DNA of 17,718 nt from JBKJTP01 sp046590195. GTDB lineage: Bacteria > Bacteroidota > Ignavibacteria > Palsa-1295. Both the position numbers and the translations under genes were made by a program. The stretch lies in assembly GCA_046590195.1 (NCBI GenBank), contig JBKJTP010000294.1:1-17718 (forward strand). Direction: 5' to 3'. This document shows, piece after piece, positions 16,546 to 17,718 of this stretch. The notes below the pieces were generated by a model. The model did not search any database, was not told where the DNA came from, and worked only from the letters and a program-made list of their open reading frames with translations. How positions within the stretch are numbered: the first letter of the stretch is position 1; each line of letters opens with the position of its first letter.

Positions 16546-17220
16546 ATGAACTCAGTCAGGACGGATGGGCGACCATTCGAGTTCGGAGCCAACGGAGCTT
16601 CGGGCAATGCGACACGACAACAGCGGTTCCTCGATCTGCTGAGGCCTTATCAGGCGAGCCTTTCCCGATTCGCACGAGCGATGACAGGGAATGCCGAGTC
16701 TGCGAAGGACCTCGTCAGCGAGACCGTGCTGAAGGCTTACGAAAGCTTCGATAAGCTGCGAGACACTGGCGGATTCCAGAGCTACCTTTTTACCATCGCG
16801 ACTCGGATCTCGAACCGCGACCGAGTAAGAGGTAAGCGATGGGCTGATTGGGACGAGGAGCGCATGAATGCGATACCTGCTCAGGGCGGAAGTCCGGAGC
16901 TAGCCGTCGAAGTCGAATTGCTCTATCGAGCCCTGCAGCAGCTGCCGGAAAAACAGCGCGAGGCCATCGTGCTCTTTGAGATCACCGGACTCTCTCTTGA
17001 GGAAGTCCGCGAGATCCAGGGCGGATCGCTTTCGGGTGTCAAGTCGCGGATCGTCAGAGGCCGCGAAGGACTTGCTGATCTGCTCGGCGTAACAGCCGAG
17101 CGCGATCAAGCTCGTTCGATCCAGCCGCGTCCCGCATCTCCTGTTCCAACTGTCAATAGCAACCGTCCATTATTCGCAATCGGATCGACGATGAATCGAT
17201 CCTCGGAGGTAAAACGATGA
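16546..17220 (+). CDS. ECF-type RNA polymerase sigma factor
   Basis: The protein has 224 residues. Region sigma-2 spans about 28-95, with LLRPYQASLSRFARAMTGN, then ESAKDLVSETVLKAYESFD and the promoter-melting segment FQSYLFTIATRISNRDRVR. Region sigma-4 spans about 122-180: LLYRALQQLPEKQREAIVLF, then the helix-turn-helix ITGLSLEEVREIQGGSLSGVKSRI and RGREGLADLL. Sigma-1.1 and sigma-3 are absent, as in extracytoplasmic-function factors. A 44-residue proline-rich tail after sigma-4 is longer than usual. The ATG at 16546 follows a 14-bp palindrome and lacks a ribosome site. The stop overlaps the start of the next gene (ATGA), the usual arrangement with an anti-sigma partner. The base composition is GC-richer than the recombinase module. 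Its target promoters cannot be told from here. Confidence 0.93.
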   Translation: MNSVRTDGRPFEFGANGASGNATRQQRFLDLLRPYQASLSRFARAMTGNAESAKDLVSETVLKAYESFDKLRDTGGFQSYLFTIATRISNRDRVRGKRWADWDEERMNAIPAQGGSPELAVEVELLYRALQQLPEKQREAIVLFEITGLSLEEVREIQGGSLSGVKSRIVRGREGLADLLGVTAERDQARSIQPRPASPVPTVNSNRPLFAIGSTMNRSSEVKR

Positions 17221-17718
17221 AGCACAATTTCAACGAGCTCGATCAATTCTTCGATGCCGCGCGTAACGGATCGCCTGGGATGGACGATGATGCCTTTGCA
17301 TCGATCGTCGCGAAGGCCGATGCTACTGTCCCGACTGAGATCATGTCGACTACTCCCACCAGCCGCATTATGTCGGCATTCAAACATCAAGGAGGACTGA
17401 CCATGACCGCATTAGGACTTACCGCCTTAACTGGACTTCTCGTTACAGGATACTATCTCAACGGCAACGATGCCGACGTGCAGCAAACTGCCAGACCACA
17501 AGTTGCATCAGTTGCTAGCGTTGGGCCAGTTGCAGAGCTTGCTACGGCAGCTTCGCCGGAAGCTCCGATCATTGCCGCTGCAAAGGTTGAAGCGCCAAAG
17601 TATTCTATCAAAGGCATTGCAACGCTTGAGGACAAAACCGATCCGTATCGATTTCGACCAGCCTTATCAACTGACTCTTTATGGTCTGCTGTAAAGGTGC
17701 AGGAGATCAAGCCGATCG
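17217..17718 (+). CDS. Probable membrane-anchored anti-sigma factor (partial, runs off the window)
   Basis: The ATG at 17217 overlaps the stop of the sigma gene and has GGAGG at 17205-17209, seven bases upstream. The 167 residues seen comprise a cytoplasmic region of about 60 residues rich in acidic and short helical segments (FNELDQFFDAAR, 'DDDAFASIVAKAD'). One transmembrane helix follows at about 61-81 (LTMTALGLTALTGLLVTGYY). After it comes an Ala/Pro/Val-rich periplasmic linker and the start of a folded part (KGIATLEDKTDPYRF). No zinc-binding HxxxCxxC motif is present, so it is not a ZAS-type anti-sigma factor. The assignment rests on topology and on coupling to the sigma gene. The C-terminus is missing. 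Confidence 0.7.
   Translation, partial: MKHNFNELDQFFDAARNGSPGMDDDAFASIVAKADATVPTEIMSTTPTSRIMSAFKHQGGLTMTALGLTALTGLLVTGYYLNGNDADVQQTARPQVASVASVGPVAELATAASPEAPIIAAAKVEAPKYSIKGIATLEDKTDPYRFRPALSTDSLWSAVKVQEIKPI

Overview
The window looks like chromosomal DNA from a member of the Bacteroidota/Chlorobiota (FCB) group, most likely a Candidatus Kapaibacterium-like lineage. The evidence is several large secreted proteins that end in type IX secretion (T9SS) type A sorting domains, together with IgGFc-binding, GEVED, Asp-box propeller, ASH/HYDIN-like ('choice-of-anchor D') and cohesin-like modules. A TonB-dependent-receptor tail and a 482-residue helical protein with the 'LSKSEKR' signature also fit. 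Start codons mostly lack a Shine-Dalgarno sequence, as is common in this group. The phylum call is an inference from domain content; no marker gene is present.

Layout. 1-437: C-terminal remnant of an outer-membrane receptor. 501-1949 (+): intact helical-repeat protein. 2006-6175 (-): 1389-residue secreted protein (IgGFc-binding domain, ASH-like modules, cohesin-like module, T9SS tail). 6343-7791 (-): GEVED protein with cadherin-like modules and a T9SS tail. 7792-8400: about 600 bases with no convincing gene. 8410-8856 (+): SRPBCC-family protein. 8935-9858 (+): shorter secreted relative of the GEVED protein's middle part. 9991-13539 (-): 1182-residue secreted protein with a six-Asp-box propeller, cysteine-paired ASH-like repeats, a cohesin-like module and a T9SS tail. 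13632-14813 (-): T9SS-tailed protein with no signal peptide, apparently cut at its 5' end. 14836-16174 (+): AT-richer recombination module, made of a tyrosine recombinase broken by an in-frame TGA and an overlapping small helical gene. 16260-16332 (-): tRNA-Lys(CTT). 16546-17220 (+): ECF sigma factor, overlapping by ATGA a probable membrane anti-sigma gene that runs off the window.

How the parts relate. The secreted proteins are separate units, nearly all closed by their own hairpin terminators, and would be exported by Sec and then anchored or released by T9SS. The recombinase module lies between the truncated T9SS gene and the tRNA. Its AT-rich composition (21 G+C in one 60-base block, against 35 and 37 in blocks on either side) and the missing 5' end of the neighbouring gene suggest a decayed insertion. 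The sigma/anti-sigma pair is the only regulatory operon visible. No CRISPR array, IS transposase or complete defence system was seen. The most unusual feature is the recombinase with its stop codon placed exactly at the interdomain linker.
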